From Guadua angustifolia (Eukaryota > Streptophyta > Magnoliopsida > Poales > Poaceae): a stretch of 64,000 nt of DNA. This document shows, piece after piece, positions 45,698 through 58,908 of the stretch. The notes beneath the pieces are model-generated. The model was not told the origin of the DNA, ran no database searches, and saw nothing but the letters and a program-made list of their open reading frames with translations. Numbering within the stretch: the first letter of the stretch is position 1; the number at the start of each line of letters is the position of its first letter. The stretch spans positions 49,743,854 to 49,807,853 of the forward strand of contig CM070520.1 of the NCBI GenBank assembly GCA_036346375.1, in the 5' to 3' direction. A program made the translations under genes and the position numbers.

Positions 45698-48600
45698 TGT
45701 AACATCCCAAATTTTTTATTTTTCTTATTTAATATTATTTTATTACAATTTATGATTTTTGTGATTTTTTTGGATTTAATTGGATTTTCTGAGATTTATT
45801 TGGATTATTCTAAAAGTATATTGCCTCAGGTCGAAAACTAATGATAAATAGATAAATTCAAAATAAAGGTTGCCAGGAATAATTTATTTGAGTTCGGAAG
45901 GTCTCAAAGTATTTCCGTAGATTTGTTTTTCTTTCTCTGGGATTGAATCGGATTAGGAATTGGGACAATGACCGGTATAGACTAAAAGGAATTGAGGATA
46001 TAGCATGTCGATTCAGGAAGGAAATTGTCTCACGCAACCAGGAGAGGGAGCTGCTGAATTTCCATGTGTTAACCAACCGGCTATCCTCTCCAAAACGTCA
46101 CCGAACAGGACGCACGGCTATCGGCGCGTGGGAGAAGTACGCCTTGTCCTGTGAAAGGCGAGCGATCGAGTCAACGCTCGCGCTGGCACCTAAGCCGCGA
46201 TGGTCGGGAGTCTTCCGGCGGGAGCGCAGCATGTGGACGAGTCGGACTCAGCGCCGACTTTAGCAAGGAGTCGGAAGTCCTACCAGGCGGGAGGAAACAA
46301 CGCGTGGTCGATTTGAATTTTTCCAACGCCGAAGCCAGCCGGGACTCGGAGCCCTTCCGTCAGCGCTGAAAGAAGGACTGACTCGAAGGAAACTCAAGTC
46401 CGTTTAGGAGTTGTAGTCCGCTCGAGCGAGTAGTAGGCGGCGCGTCGCTTATGCTTATTTAAGCCGCGCTTGCGATGCCGGAGGAACAAGCGACGAAGAA
46501 GAATTTCCAGCGCCGAGCGAAGTCACGCTCGCCGTGGATTTCGCGCGGATAGCAGACGCCGCTAGAGATTTCGGCGCTTGCCGCCGAAGTTGTCGCCGGG
46601 TCGTCGTCTTCGTCTTCGGTGAATTCAAGTCACCGTCGCCTCATCGCTGATCGGGAACTTCACTAGCCGTCAGATCGTAATCAAGCGCCGGAATTCGTCC
46701 ACGCCACTTCGAATCGAGGCGTCTTAGATTAAATATCAACCGTTGGATTTAGATTGGGCGATTGACATTAGGCCACATAGTAGATTTACCCGTGAACTGC
46801 TAGATTGAGTTCATCGGTCTAGATTTCGCCACGCTTTTGTCTCAGCAAGCCAAGGCAGAAAATTCGGATTTTCTTTATAAAATAATTGAAAAGATTTAGA
46901 ATTTCTAATTCCAGAGTTTAGTTTATTTTCAAAACTTCTAAATGTTATAACTTTTGCATATGAACTCCGATTTGGGTGATTCGAATTCTGAAAAGTTTGT
47001 AAGATTGAGATCTTTTCAATGGTGGATTTTATTTGAATTTTCAAGTTCATTTGCTATTTGTTCTTGGTGTTTATTTGCTATTTTTTTTGATTCGCGTAGA
47101 CATTGAATTGTGCGACGCTTCGGAGGAGGAGCCATCAACTCAAGAATAGTTTCTAGACCAATACGAGGAGGTTGAGTAAGGCAAGTTGTGCTTTGATCAT
47201 GTTGCACCCATGTTAGGAAAAATCTGCTATTTTGCTTTACATTATTGCATGTTATTTTATGCTTATAAATGACTTCAACTTAATTTTGGGATTAGCTAAA
47301 CATGCCCAATTGATTTATACCCTACCTTGATATTTGTATGCCATGTTTCATTATCACCTTAAGTTGGTTACTATAGTTGGTTAATAATGAAATCAACATG
47401 GATGGTTAGGATGAATAGATTTGCTTAGCCATGCTACGTCATCACATGTTCATGAATTATGGTTTAATAATCTTGACTAATGGAATATGGAACAATGATG
47501 AGAATTTGTGTGTCATGTGTGGTCACACGATGAGATTGAGTTGTTGTGGCGAGGAGGTCACACAACGAGGTTGATTTGTGTATAACGCATGGTGCTTGGT
47601 AATCAACTGGGGTGGAAAAATGATTTAGACTAGGGCAAGTGGCAAGATTGTTTTTGGTGGGCCAAGAGTGGCAACTGGGCGGTCGTATTTGGTTTTTATT
47701 GGTTTTGGATACTTGAGGTCACATTTGGTTAGTCTTGCCTCGGTCAATTAAGGACTTAACCTTGCGAGCCTTTGACCTGAGTCAATCTTGCAACCACATG
47801 TCTGTTATGGGGCAGGCTAGCTGATTAATTTGCAAATGCTTAGCTTGAGTGCTATCTTGGTGGTGTGAGTCTGGGTGTACGAATGAAACTCACATGGCGC
47901 AAGAGGGGGGCCCTGCTGGTGTAGGACGTTCCTTCAGTGTTGAAACCTTAGTGGGTAGCACTGGGTTAAGAGGATGCATTGTAAAGGCTTTGTTATAATC
48001 GTTCGCCTGTGTGGTGCATGGTTGTATCATGTGGGTAAAGTGCATAACCTCTGCAGAGTGTACAATCTATTCGGATAGCCGTGCTCACGGTATTGAGCAA
48101 TGCTCGGGAATTATAGTCAAGGGGTAGTTAATTAAAATTGACAACTGTTGGGATGGCAGGATGCCATGTGGATAATGGAATCTGGTTTAGGCTGGAAAAC
48201 TTGGTTTATTGGAGAATCACTGAATCTACTTATTTGTTATTATTGGTTTTACTGTCTTTTCAATCTATGTATTATTTGTGTTTACAAATGTTGCTTAGTT
48301 GCAAATTGAACCTTTGCCATGCCTTTGGAATAAGCCTTGCATATAGCTATGATAGAATTGCATTCTATGCACAACTTGTTGAGTACGTGTTGGTGTACTC
48401 ACCCTTGCCTACAAAAATCATCGATCTTTGAAGAAGTACCATGAAGAGACGAATGTTTAGGGTGCGAGCCTTGTCGGTTGCCTATGGTATATTGAGGGTT
48501 ACCTCGCCTTCATTCATTGCAGTTCAATTTGTTGTTCAAATTTATGAGGCATTGTTAAGTAAGTTGACCATGAGGTCATACAACCGGTATTATTTAATAT

Positions 48601-48729
48601 ATTATGTCTTTTATCTATTTACATTGTGTATGATTGTGATATTCACTAATGTTGAGCTGTGTGCACTAGCGTGATCCTGGACTAGTGCGGTATACACAGA
48701 GGGTCCGATTTGCATATTCGGTCCCGACA
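45698..48729 (+). repeat. 3' LTR of element B (3.0 kb)
   Basis: Pairs with 32770-35792. TATTTAA at 46456, island 47100-47180, CTCTGCAGAG block 48030-48090, hairpin 48381-48400, ending CCCGACA before the CCCAA duplication. Confidence 0.95.
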
Positions 48730-48734
48730 CCCAA

Positions 48735-51700
48735 AGTGATGAGTATGAGAGTATTCTTTATGCCTCTCATCAGTTGAAAGGAACAACTGCTATTTGCCCA
48801 ATAATGGATATAACTATAAAAGGGGTAAAGTTCCTAGCGATCTTAATATTATTGGATACTAAGGGTATAGAAGTAATCCTTGGAATGGACTAGTTAACCA
48901 AGTATAAGGGTCAGATAGACTGTGCTAGTAGAGCTATCTCCCTTACTAGTCCTGAGGGAATTCGAGTGGAGTTCCTGTCTAATCTCTCCTCTAAGGGGGT
49001 AGTACCCTGAACCAACTAAAAGGTACATCTTTGGAAAATGTGCCCATAGTGAATGAATACCCAGATGTATTCCTAGAAGATTTGCCTGGTATGCCAGCAG
49101 ACCGGGACATTGAGTTTATTATTGAGCTTGTACCTGGTACAGCTCCTATCTCAAAAAGGCCTTACCGGCTACCTGCTAATGAGTTAGCAGAAATGAAGAA
49201 ACAGATTGAAGAACTGCATGAGAAAGAATTTATAAGACCAAGTTCATCACCTTGGGGTGCCCCAGTAATTTTTGTGAAGAAGAAGGATGGTAGTATGAGA
49301 ATGTGCATAGATTACCGATCTCTGAATGAGGTCACAATAAAGAATAAGTATCCTTTGCCAAGGATAGATGATCAATTGATCAGTTGAAAGGAGCTCAGGT
49401 TTTCTCAAAAATAGACTTAAGATCGGGATATCATCAGCTCAAGATAAGAAAAGAAGATATTCCAAAAACAACCTTTATTACCCGATATAGACTGTATGAG
49501 TTTACAGTGATGTCGTTTGGATTAACAAATGCCCCTTCATATTTTATGAATTTGATGAATAAGGTGTTTATGGAGCTTTTAGATAAGTTTGTTGTCGTTT
49601 TTATTGATGACATTCTTATTTATTCTAAGAATAAGAAAGAGCATGAGGATCATTTGAGGATAGTTTTGGAAAAGCTCAGAGAGCATCAGCTTTATGCTAA
49701 GTTTAGTAAATGTGATTTTTGGTTGAAGGAAGTTGCTTTCTTGGGACATGTCATCTCGGCTGAAGGAGTAGCAGTTGATCCTGCTAAAGTAAAGGCCTGC
49801 TTAATTGGAAGCAACCCAAGTCTGTTCCGGATATTAGAAGTTTTCTTGGTCTAGCAGGATATTATCAGCATTTTATTGAAAGTTTATCCAAGATAGCGAG
49901 ACCACTCACTCAACTTTTGAAGAAGGAGAAGAAGTTTGAATGGACTAAATCTTGTGAACAGAGTTTTCAAGAATTAAAGAGGAGGTTAACTTCAGCACCA
50001 GTACTTGTTCTGCCGGATATTCATAAGGATTTTGAAGTTTACTGCGATATGTCAAAGCAAGGTCTTGGATGTGTTTTAATGCAAGAAGGTAAAGTCATAG
50101 CTTATGTTTCAAGACAATCATGACCCCATGACGAAAACTATCCAACCCATGATCTAGAGTTAGCAGCAGTTGTGCACGCACTCAAAATTTGGAGGCATTA
50201 TTTGATTGGAAATCGATGTGAGATCTATACGGATCATAAGAGTTTGAAATACATTTTCACTCAGCCAGATCTCAATTTGAGGTAGAGAAGATGGTTGGAA
50301 TTAGTTAAAGACTATGATATTGGTATCCATTATCATCCCGAAAAAGTTAATGTTGTTGCGGATGCTTTGAGCAGGAAAAGTTATTGCAACACTGTTATGG
50401 TTCAAGAAAGTCAGCCAGCACTTCATGAAGAGTTCAGACGCCTCAACTTGGAATTGGTAAATGAAGGTTGCATTTTCAATGTCTAAGTGCATTCAACCCT
50501 GGAAGATCAGATCAGAGAGGCTCAAAAGAATGGTATCACAGACCTAAAAGATGGTATGAAGAAAGGAAAATTTCCTGAATTTTCTGAAGATGAGAAAGGT
50601 ACTGTTTGGTTCGGGAAAAGAATAGTAGTCCCTAATCAAAAAGAGATCAAGGATGTAATTTTGAAGAAGGCCCACGATTCGGTTTATTCTATTCATCCGG
50701 AAGTACCAAGATGTACGCAGATTTGAAGGAGAAATATTGGTGGTCCAATATGAAAAGAGAAGTTCTTGATTTTGTGGCACGTTGTGATATTTGTCGACTT
50801 GTTAAAGCGAGCATCGAGAGACGGTAGGTTTATTGCAACCTTTGCGTGTTCTGTTTGGAAATGAGAAGAAATAGGAATGGATTTTATCACCGGACTTCCC
50901 AGAACTAAGTCCGGATATGATTCAAAATGGGTTATTATGGATAGATTAACAAAAGTAGCCCATTTTATTCTCAGAAGACGACATATTCTGGTGATAAGTT
51001 AGCAGAGCTATACATAACCAAAATTGTATGTTTGCAGGGTGTGCCAAAGAAGATTGTGTCAGATTGAGGTTCCCAGTTTACCTCGAGGTTTTGGCAGAAG
51101 TTGCATGAGGTTCTGGGCACAAACCTAAACTTCAGTACTGCTTACCATCCTCAGACAGATGGTCAAACGGAAAGGATAAACTAAATACTAGAAGATATGT
51201 TGAGAGCTTGTGCTTTGACTTATAAAGGTTCATGGGATCAGAATTTGCCCTATGCAGCGTTCTCTTACAACAACAGTTACTAGTCAAGTTAAAAATGGCA
51301 CCATTTGAAGCTCTGTACGAAAGAAAATGCCGAACACCGTTATATTGGAAAGAGACAGAGGGTGGACAAATAATTGGACCTGAGATTCTGAAAGAAGCCG
51401 AAGAGCAAGTCAGAGTAATCCGTGAGAATTTGAAGACCGCTCAGTCAAGGCAAAAAAGTTATGCTGACAATCATTGCCGGGAATTAAGTTTTGAACCTGG
51501 TGATCATGTGTATCTTAAGGTTTCACCTCTCAAGGGAATGCATCGTTTCAGAGTCAGTGGGAAGCTTGCACCTCGCTACATAGGTCCCTTCCCTATAGTA
51601 GCCAGAAGAGGAGAAGTTGCTTACAAGTTGGAGCTTCCTCGCAGCTGTCAGATGTGCATGACGTCTTCCATGTTTCTCAGTTGAAGAAATGTCTCAGAAT

Positions 51701-51945
51701 ACCAGAAGAACAGATGTCTTTTGAGAAGTTGGATTTAAAAGAAGACCTGTCGTATCTAGAGTATCCAGTCAAAATTTTGGATGAAGCAGAGCGCCGAACC
51801 AGAAGCCGAGTGATCAAGTTTTGCAAGGTTCAGTGGAGTAACCATTCTGAGAAGGAAGCAACCTGAGAGCGAGAAGAGGACCTTAGAGCAGAGTTTCCTG
51901 ATCTTTTTCTTTCTTCCTCCGAATCTCGGGGACGAGATTCTCTCT
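48735..51945 (+). pseudogene. pol polyprotein of element A, decayed, with gag-protease deletion
   Basis: It starts with a gag remnant (ILYASHQLKGTTA), then jumps near 48795 directly to the protease C-terminus (IEVILGMD). RT: YPDVFLEDLPGMPADRDIEF, GAPVIFVKKKDGSMRMCIDY, FSKIDLRSGYHQ and the catalytic VVFIDDILIYSK. RNase H: FEVYCDMSKQGLGCVLMQ, IYTDHKSLKYIF and VADALSRK. Integrase: zinc region (CDICRLVKAS), KKIVSD, STAYHPQTDGQTERI. Tail: PRYIGPFPIVARRGEVAYKL, with a chromodomain at 51654-51866. Breaks include stops at 48891, 50121, 50283 and 50484, frameshifts near 49377, 49800 and 51640, and more in the integrase. Non-functional. Confidence 0.92.
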
Positions 51946-51959
51946 AAGGGGGGTAGGTT
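51944..51959 (+). other. Polypurine tract of A
   Basis: AAGGGGGGTAGG just before the LTR start TGTAACATCC at 51960. Confidence 0.8.
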
Positions 51960-53703
51960 TGTAACATCCCCAATTTCGGGTTTCTGCTAAAAGCTAATTA
52001 AAATAATTAAATTCAAAATTTGGATTTTCCTCAGTTTTGTAATTAACCTGGCATCCATATCCTTCCGAAATTAAAGTTCAATCCTTTACCGTTCGCAAAA
52101 TCAAAATTTCAAATTTCGGTCCTTACTCGAAATTCCACCTACGTCCCAAAATCCTCCAAAAATCCTGAAACCTATTGCATTAGGTTCCAAATATTCCAAA
52201 ATGACTTTGGGCAATTTTCTAAGATTTATAGAATCTCGTTGCTATTTTATCTCTCGCGCCATTTCATCAAATTCATTTTATTCGTCCCGTAATTATCTAA
52301 ATTCTAAAATTCATCCAAAATCTGTGAAACCAATTTTATTGGGTTCCATTTATTCCCTAGTAGTTTTAGAAATTTTTCTCGTGCGCTATTGAATCTACAC
52401 TATTTAAATCCTAGCCAATGGGAGAACGCCACGTGGTGAACACCGCTCATCTTCCTCATGCAAACTTGAAGACAGAGGAGTTTCTCTCCCGTGCTTGGCT
52501 TTCAAATTTCCAACTATCATAACTTCTTCATTAGTGCACCAAATCAAGTGATTCGAGCTTCGCTTTGGAAGGTGTGATCGCAAGGAATTCATTTCCGCCT
52601 TCTCCTCCCGAAACATCTCAAAACTGCAGCAATAAGCATTCAAATCAAGATCATTGTTTCTTTAATTCTTGCGACTGCTTTCTCCGTCTTTTTTCGAAAG
52701 TGCCACCACCTCCTATAAGAGCGCCTCGGCATCCTATACCCGTGCTCACTTCCTCTCTCAGTATCTCCACTTCAATCTTTCGAAAGCTCGAAGAAACCGA
52801 TGTCGGTCGTCCTCCGTCGACATCGCCGCGGCAACTTTTGATCCGGTGAGGCGATTGCAAATCCGTTCGCGTCACCGTGTGCGCGTCGTCGCCACGATCA
52901 AAAGCCCTCAATAAAATTCGGATTTTGTTATAGGACGGCGATGAATTTCGTGGTTGAAGTTTCGATTGAGCGTCGTTCTTCGTCGATTTCTATAACCGCT
53001 GATCCTCTCGAAATCCAAGAACACCGCTTAGGTTCGTCTCGTCGCGTTCTACACGGTGCTCACTTTATTTTTGCTATTCCATGTCCCAAAATTCTTTTTA
53101 TTTATTTCGGCCACTGCCATTGCCGGCATGCCGCGGCTACACCAACTCCGGCCATCCTCCGGCCAAACCATCAGGTGCACTACCTCCCGAGTTCTACTAG
53201 TACTGCCCACCCCCACGTTCTCTGTTCCTTCCCCATGAGCAAGAAGCACTAGTGTATGACAGTCGGCCCCACATGTCAATGAGTAAAGCAAAATCAGAAA
53301 AATCCAAGAAAAGAAGATGCTCTGGAATATTCCCTCGTTTGTCTTTTTCCAGTATTTTTAGAATTCAAATGCTTATAACTTTGTCATCCGAGCTCCAAAT
53401 CACTCCGTTCAAATTCCTAAATTTATTTAAATTCAATACCTTCCTGCCAGTACTAATTTTATAATTTTTAGATTTTTTGGTTTTATTTTATTTGTTTGGT
53501 TGTACCGTTTTGCGTGTAGCCGAAGAAATCGCCGGAGCCGTCGACGCTGTTGCCGAACCTCAGGACTTTGATACCCTCGCTGCGACCAAAGGCAAGTCTC
53601 CTTGACGCACGTTGATCCCTTTGTTTATAACTGTTTTATAAAATGTTTCCAACTTGCATGGCTATTTATATAAACTGATGATGTTAAAATATAGGATGTT
53701 AGT

Positions 53704-56700
53704 TGTAACATCCTGAAAATTATAAAACTGTGAAATATTATAATATGACTTTGCAATTTGAGTATTCTTGAGTTTTATTGAATTTATGTTTTTCTGAATT
53801 TATTTCTTGGATTTTTGTATTGCAAAAATGATTAAAGGAAATGTGAGTAATTAAATGAACAAAAGAAAAGTTATGAATAATATATTTTCTGAAATCACAA
53901 TGTGTAGAGAAAACAATTTCTGCACTGAGAAAAATAAAAGAACAATGATTTGAATAATGAAAATGAAATATTTAGCCAATTTGACTAGAAACAGTACATT
54001 GTCCGAATTTGTGAAAAATATCCAGAGTTCATCTCCAGCTGAAAAATTTACCAAAGAACCCTTGGTACAGTGTTTACCTCTGGTAAAAATATCAGAAGAT
54101 TATCTCATGGGATAAGTCTTCAAATAATTCGAAAAACAGGAAGTGATAAATTCTGTAAAATGGAATGTCAGAATTTTTATAAAATATTGGAGTAATATCT
54201 TGATCTGAAAATTTTACATAAGAATCCTTAGCTCAAATATAATTGAAAAACAAAGTTTCAAAAAGTTATAAAAATATTTTAATTGTCTGATAATTCAAAA
54301 TACAGAATTTGAAATCCTGAGCATAGTGTAATGTCAGAATTTTAATTAATTCATCACGAAGCATTTTGACTTGAAAATTTTCCTGGACCTTATCTACCTC
54401 CAGAAGAGTGTTTAGAAAAAGTTGGAAAAATCTTTGACCCAGGATAGCTATCCAAATGACGCCAGTTCAGTGCACCAGCCGGTTGACCCCTTAAGCCGGT
54501 TGCCCTCTCCCTCTTACGTGTGGACCCGAGTCCCTGCTAAGCCCCACCAGTCAGCCCCTCCTGCACTTCATCTTCAACCTCCAGGCGCCAGAGCTTCAGA
54601 GCAAAAGATCAAGCCGCAATTGTTGAATCTTCGCGTCATCCTCTGCCAGTGCACCGCCCAAGCAATCGAAGACCACCACGACTCCTGCGCCTACCTGAGC
54701 CGTCGCCCTGTACCCGGAGGACAACTTGCCTGGCCGCCATTTTTCTTGTCGTCTCTGGTGAAGCTCCCAACCGAGACGAGGAGATCAACTGCGCCTGGCG
54801 CCGCAAAAGCTTCAGAGAAACCCATTCGCGTTCAAACCCTGCAGCTCCTCTCCTGGCTTGCTATAAAAGGGCATGCCGAGTCGCATTGAGACGCTGCTGT
54901 CCTCCTTCAAATTTCCATTGAACCAGCTCGCCTCTTCCTCCTCCTTTCGCTGTTCTTCACTGAAGAACCGAGAAAAAGGGGAAATTGGCAATTAAGCTCA
55001 TCGCGTGGTAATCCTTCGAATTGATTCACCCCTGAGCATCTCCCTCTACTTCCTCTTCTTCTTTCTCAGCCAAGCCGCGCAAATCCTTCTCCTTTCCGCC
55101 ATTGTTGAAGAGCTTCAGAGCTCGGCTCGAGTGCAATTACAGCCAATATACTCAATAAATTTCCAATTCCTTCCGGCCATAGTATCACCAAGATTCACTA
55201 ATCAAAAGCCCTCAAGAATATTCACTCTTCTTCATGTGAAATCGCCCCGCCGCCGTGCGCCTGTCTTCCCCAAATCCGGCCACCGTGGACAGCCCAAACC
55301 AGTGATTCTCCGGCCAAGATAACCGCAAAAAGGGACTCCTAGTAGCCCCGTGATGCTCATTTAGCTATCCATTCGAACTCCCTCGCCGTGGTTCGTCCTC
55401 CAGGCCGATCGCCATTTTCACCGCCGCTCGGGACCGGCTGCGCCCCTCCCCAGTAACTCTTCCGCTGCGTTGACACCTCCCCCGGATGCGCCTCACCGAG
55501 ATCTTTCTCCTGGTGTGCTCGCCGTCGCCGGAGCATCGCCGGAAAGTCGTCGCCGCCGCGCCCTAAGCCGTGCTCTGCTCTCTGCCTCTGACCGGCGGGC
55601 CACCCATGTCAGCCGAAGCAAAGAGGTCCCCAGTTCAAAGGGTAAAACCCGTTTTCAATACTCAGAAGGCGTATTTCAACTTTTCTCAGCTATTTTCCAG
55701 CCGAATTGAATTCATTAATGAATATCTTTTACAATTTTAATCAAAACTCAGTGAAATAAATTTGTTAAATCATTTAAAACCCAATAGTATCAGAATATGC
55801 AAAAATATTCTTGAAAGAGTTACTGTGTGAAATTCTAAAAAGAAAATACCAAAATGAGCATTTATGTGTTAAGAAAAAGATTAAATTAGACTTAATCAAA
55901 ATAAATGAAAATAAATATTTTCAGAATCCTTATTCCTAAATGAGTTCAAATATATAAAAATATTCATGTTTTAAGTTAATTTCCATCATCAAATAAATCC
56001 ATGCTTTAATTCGCTAAAAAGAAATAAGAATTGATAAATCGAAATGCTTGAAGAATATTATTGATAATTGTTAAAAATATGATACTCTGATGTGTGCTGA
56101 AAATGGATAATTTAAACACAACTTTTAGGATTTCTAAATAATTAAACATATGCTCAATTTCAATGCTTCATACTAGTCTTTGTATATATATATACACATA
56201 CTCATGTATATGAACAAAATCATAATTAAGAAGTGTTTCATGGAAAGAATATTAGCAAAGATGTACATGAATAAGTAGAGCCAACATTAACATATTTTTA
56301 AGTATAAGAATTCAGTGATTAACAAAAGTAACTAATTTAAATTAAATTTATAAAAGACTTTATTCTTTCGTATGCACATAAACTATCACGGCCAACACCA
56401 GATTAACGTGGAACCAGCTTTAAAACACTCTTAGGGTTATTCTCTACTAACACCTGAAAAATGAATCAAGAATCATGTATAGTGTAATTGGAAATTAAGT
56501 CTGAATCTTAGCCGATTTAAGATTTTCAATGTGATCACTTATACTATTTCGATCAGAGATAAAATAACTTATCTAAATACAAAAATAAGTAAAACAAGTT
56601 TAGTAATGCTCTACAAAGTTTATACTACCATATTCTGTAAAAAGAATCTTATTTCATTAAGGTTTGCATATTAATCTTATTAGTTCAAAAACCTTAAGTG

Positions 56701-58908
56701 ATAACCATTCGCTACGTATTCTTGCCGATTCCGAATAACGTCGACTTAACAATACCACTTAAGCCTTTTCAACGATGAATATAATGTCTCATCTAAATCG
56801 TAAGATTTATGGAATTAGCTCGGTAGTGCTCTCTAAAGTACAGTCTACTCTGCTATGAAAAGATAATCTCATTTCACCATGATTTGCATATTAATTCTAT
56901 TAGCTTAATAACCCTAAGTATTTACATTATATAAGTGCGTAATATAAATGAATGAACTTTGAGTTTAAATGAGAAATCAGTAATTATAAAGTTTGTATCA
57001 CCAGAACCTTCCCAAATATCATGTAAATAATGCTAGTAGCCTAAATCAGTAGATTAGCTTTTTATAACTAGAATATTAATCAAATGATGGTTTGACTCTG
57101 AATCCTAATTAAAAGTAAGAATTCACTTTAAGCATAAAATGATTATATCTATTTAATATTAAACTATTTTTGCATCTTGAATTCGTAAAATAAAATTTAT
57201 AAATTCATAAAGAGCAATCTCTATTTCTTGTGAAGAATCTTTATTTGTTCTTTCTATCTACTTTCTTTTTGCCCTTATTGAAGTTAGTATTTTGCTATGT
57301 TTCCGTTGATCGACGTGTAGAATCGTATTTGTTGATTCCGTCTGTCGTCTCCGCTATCTTCGATCTCGGTCATCGTCAGAAATGATGATTAAGCAAGGCA
57401 AGCACCCCTTTGACCATATTGATCCCAGTATGTAATATACTTTGTTTTACTAAACTATTTTATGCATGCGTTTACTTTACGTAAATTGCTACTTTGTGGA
57501 TCTGGTAGTTATACCTGTTGTCTCATTAACCTTCTTTGGTGATTATAGTCATGTGAACCTTGATAACCCTAGACTGAGGATAGGCATTACTTAATGTCAT
57601 CATGGGTATATGCGATTACATATTATCCTTGCTTAGCCATGCTTTAGAATCAATAAAGCAGATGATCAAATCAGATTAGTTTCCTGAAAATGTTTGGAAG
57701 TGGCACTGTTAGTTGCTGAAAATTTTGATTAAAAACCCAAAATAAAACTATGTTTTGATGCGGGCGATTATTAGCAATAGCCGGTTGTGCGACAGGAATT
57801 GCACGTAGTGTAGGGTGAAGTGTCGCCCGTGTCAATTTAAGGACCGAGCAATGGGACGTTATTGATCCAAGATTTCCGTGCAACCACAAGGGCTGGGACG
57901 GGGCAGTCGTAGCCTATTAAGTTATTTAGATATGGCTTTGCTCTTTGGTAGGCGGGAGCTTGCACAAGCATTCCGGTTTGGTCTGCTTGGAAGGGTTTCC
58001 ACCCATGCAACGGTGTACGCCCTGCCATGTTTAGAAACGTTGTGTTTGGTGTGTGAAAGTGGATCCACGATTCGCGTGAGTGTTTCTAGTTCTATGGCGG
58101 GGGATTAACGTCCCGGGCTGGATCGAAGTCATGTCTAAGTAATGTAACGGCTATGTATGGTCGAAAGATCATGACTTGTGGGTAAAGATGTACACCTCTG
58201 CAGAGTTTAAATCTAATCGATTAGCGGCTACCATGTCATGGGCACTTGGTGAAGTCATTCCAATGTTAGATGTTTTATTATTTTCAAAAAGGCTTGGTAT
58301 CATTTGTTTTGCAACTGTGCTTTATGTCAAAAGGGCCGACATTGATGGATTTCAGGATATGGAATGTTCGTCACTCACGTCATGGAGGACTGTGAGTGTT
58401 ACTTATGCTTTACTTATTTGTTATCAATTAAACTGCTCTTATAAATTCCGTTTGCAAATAACTCGGTTTACAATTCAATTTCGCTTTATGCAAATTAACT
58501 GTAGTAGCCTTTCCTTTGAAATGGCCTGCATATATTATAGGTTTTTGCTCAAGTCTTGCTGAGTACGTAAAGTACTCATCCTTGCCTAATTATATTGTAG
58601 GTGGTTGAGTTAGCGAGGCTTCGAGTCTCTTTTCATCGCAGGTTGCGGGATCTTCATCGATGTGTTCTATCTGGAGTTTATACCTCGTCAGTTGCCTGCG
58701 GGATTGGATGGGCACACTACGAGACTTTGCTTCCTTTGCTGCTATATTCTCTGAGTTGTAAGATTTATGTGTTTATTAGTTTCCGCTTAATTAATATAAT
58801 GTGTGGTTGTGATTCCAATTGTTGTAAACATGTGAGTGCTAGCTACTGATCCAGGGAATAGCACAGTAATCACATGGAGGTTCCTGTTCATCAGAACGGG
58901 GTCTCACA
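53704..58908 (+). mobile_element. Solo LTR C2 (5.2 kb) inserted in A 3' LTR
   Basis: TTAGT duplications at 53699-53703 and 58909-58913. The intact site reads GGATGTTAGTTATACCC in the 5' LTR of A at about 29597-29613, so the empty site is visible in this window. It starts TGTAACATCC and ends GTCTCACA, and is collinear with C1. TATAAAA at 54862, GC-rich leader to about 55620, AT-rich stretch to 57240, island 57321-57397, CTCTGCAGAG block near 58195, hairpin 58561-58577. Confidence 0.95.
54862..54868 (+). promoter_or_regulatory. TATA box of solo LTR C2
   Basis: TATAAAA followed by GGGC, the best TATA match among the LTRs. The C1 counterpart is TATAAAC at 38042-38048. Confidence 0.65.

Larger units (their letters stand above)
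32770..48729 (+). mobile_element. Element B: Ty3/Gypsy chromovirus inserted in A gag
   Basis: The duplication CCCAA lies at 32765-32769 and 48730-48734. The 5' LTR is 32770-35792 and the 3' LTR 45698-48729. The first LTR begins GGTAACATCC and the second TGTAACATCC; both end GGTCCCGACA. Removing C1 leaves about 11 kb. The interior carries gag zinc knuckles, heavily decayed pol and an open integrase/chromodomain end. B belongs to the same broad lineage as A, but its LTR is a different family. Confidence 0.95.

Noticed and set aside
53704..58908. C2 as a complete independent retrotransposon
   Set aside because: It has no gag or pol and is collinear with C1, and only one TG...CA unit lies between the TSDs, so a solo LTR explains it.
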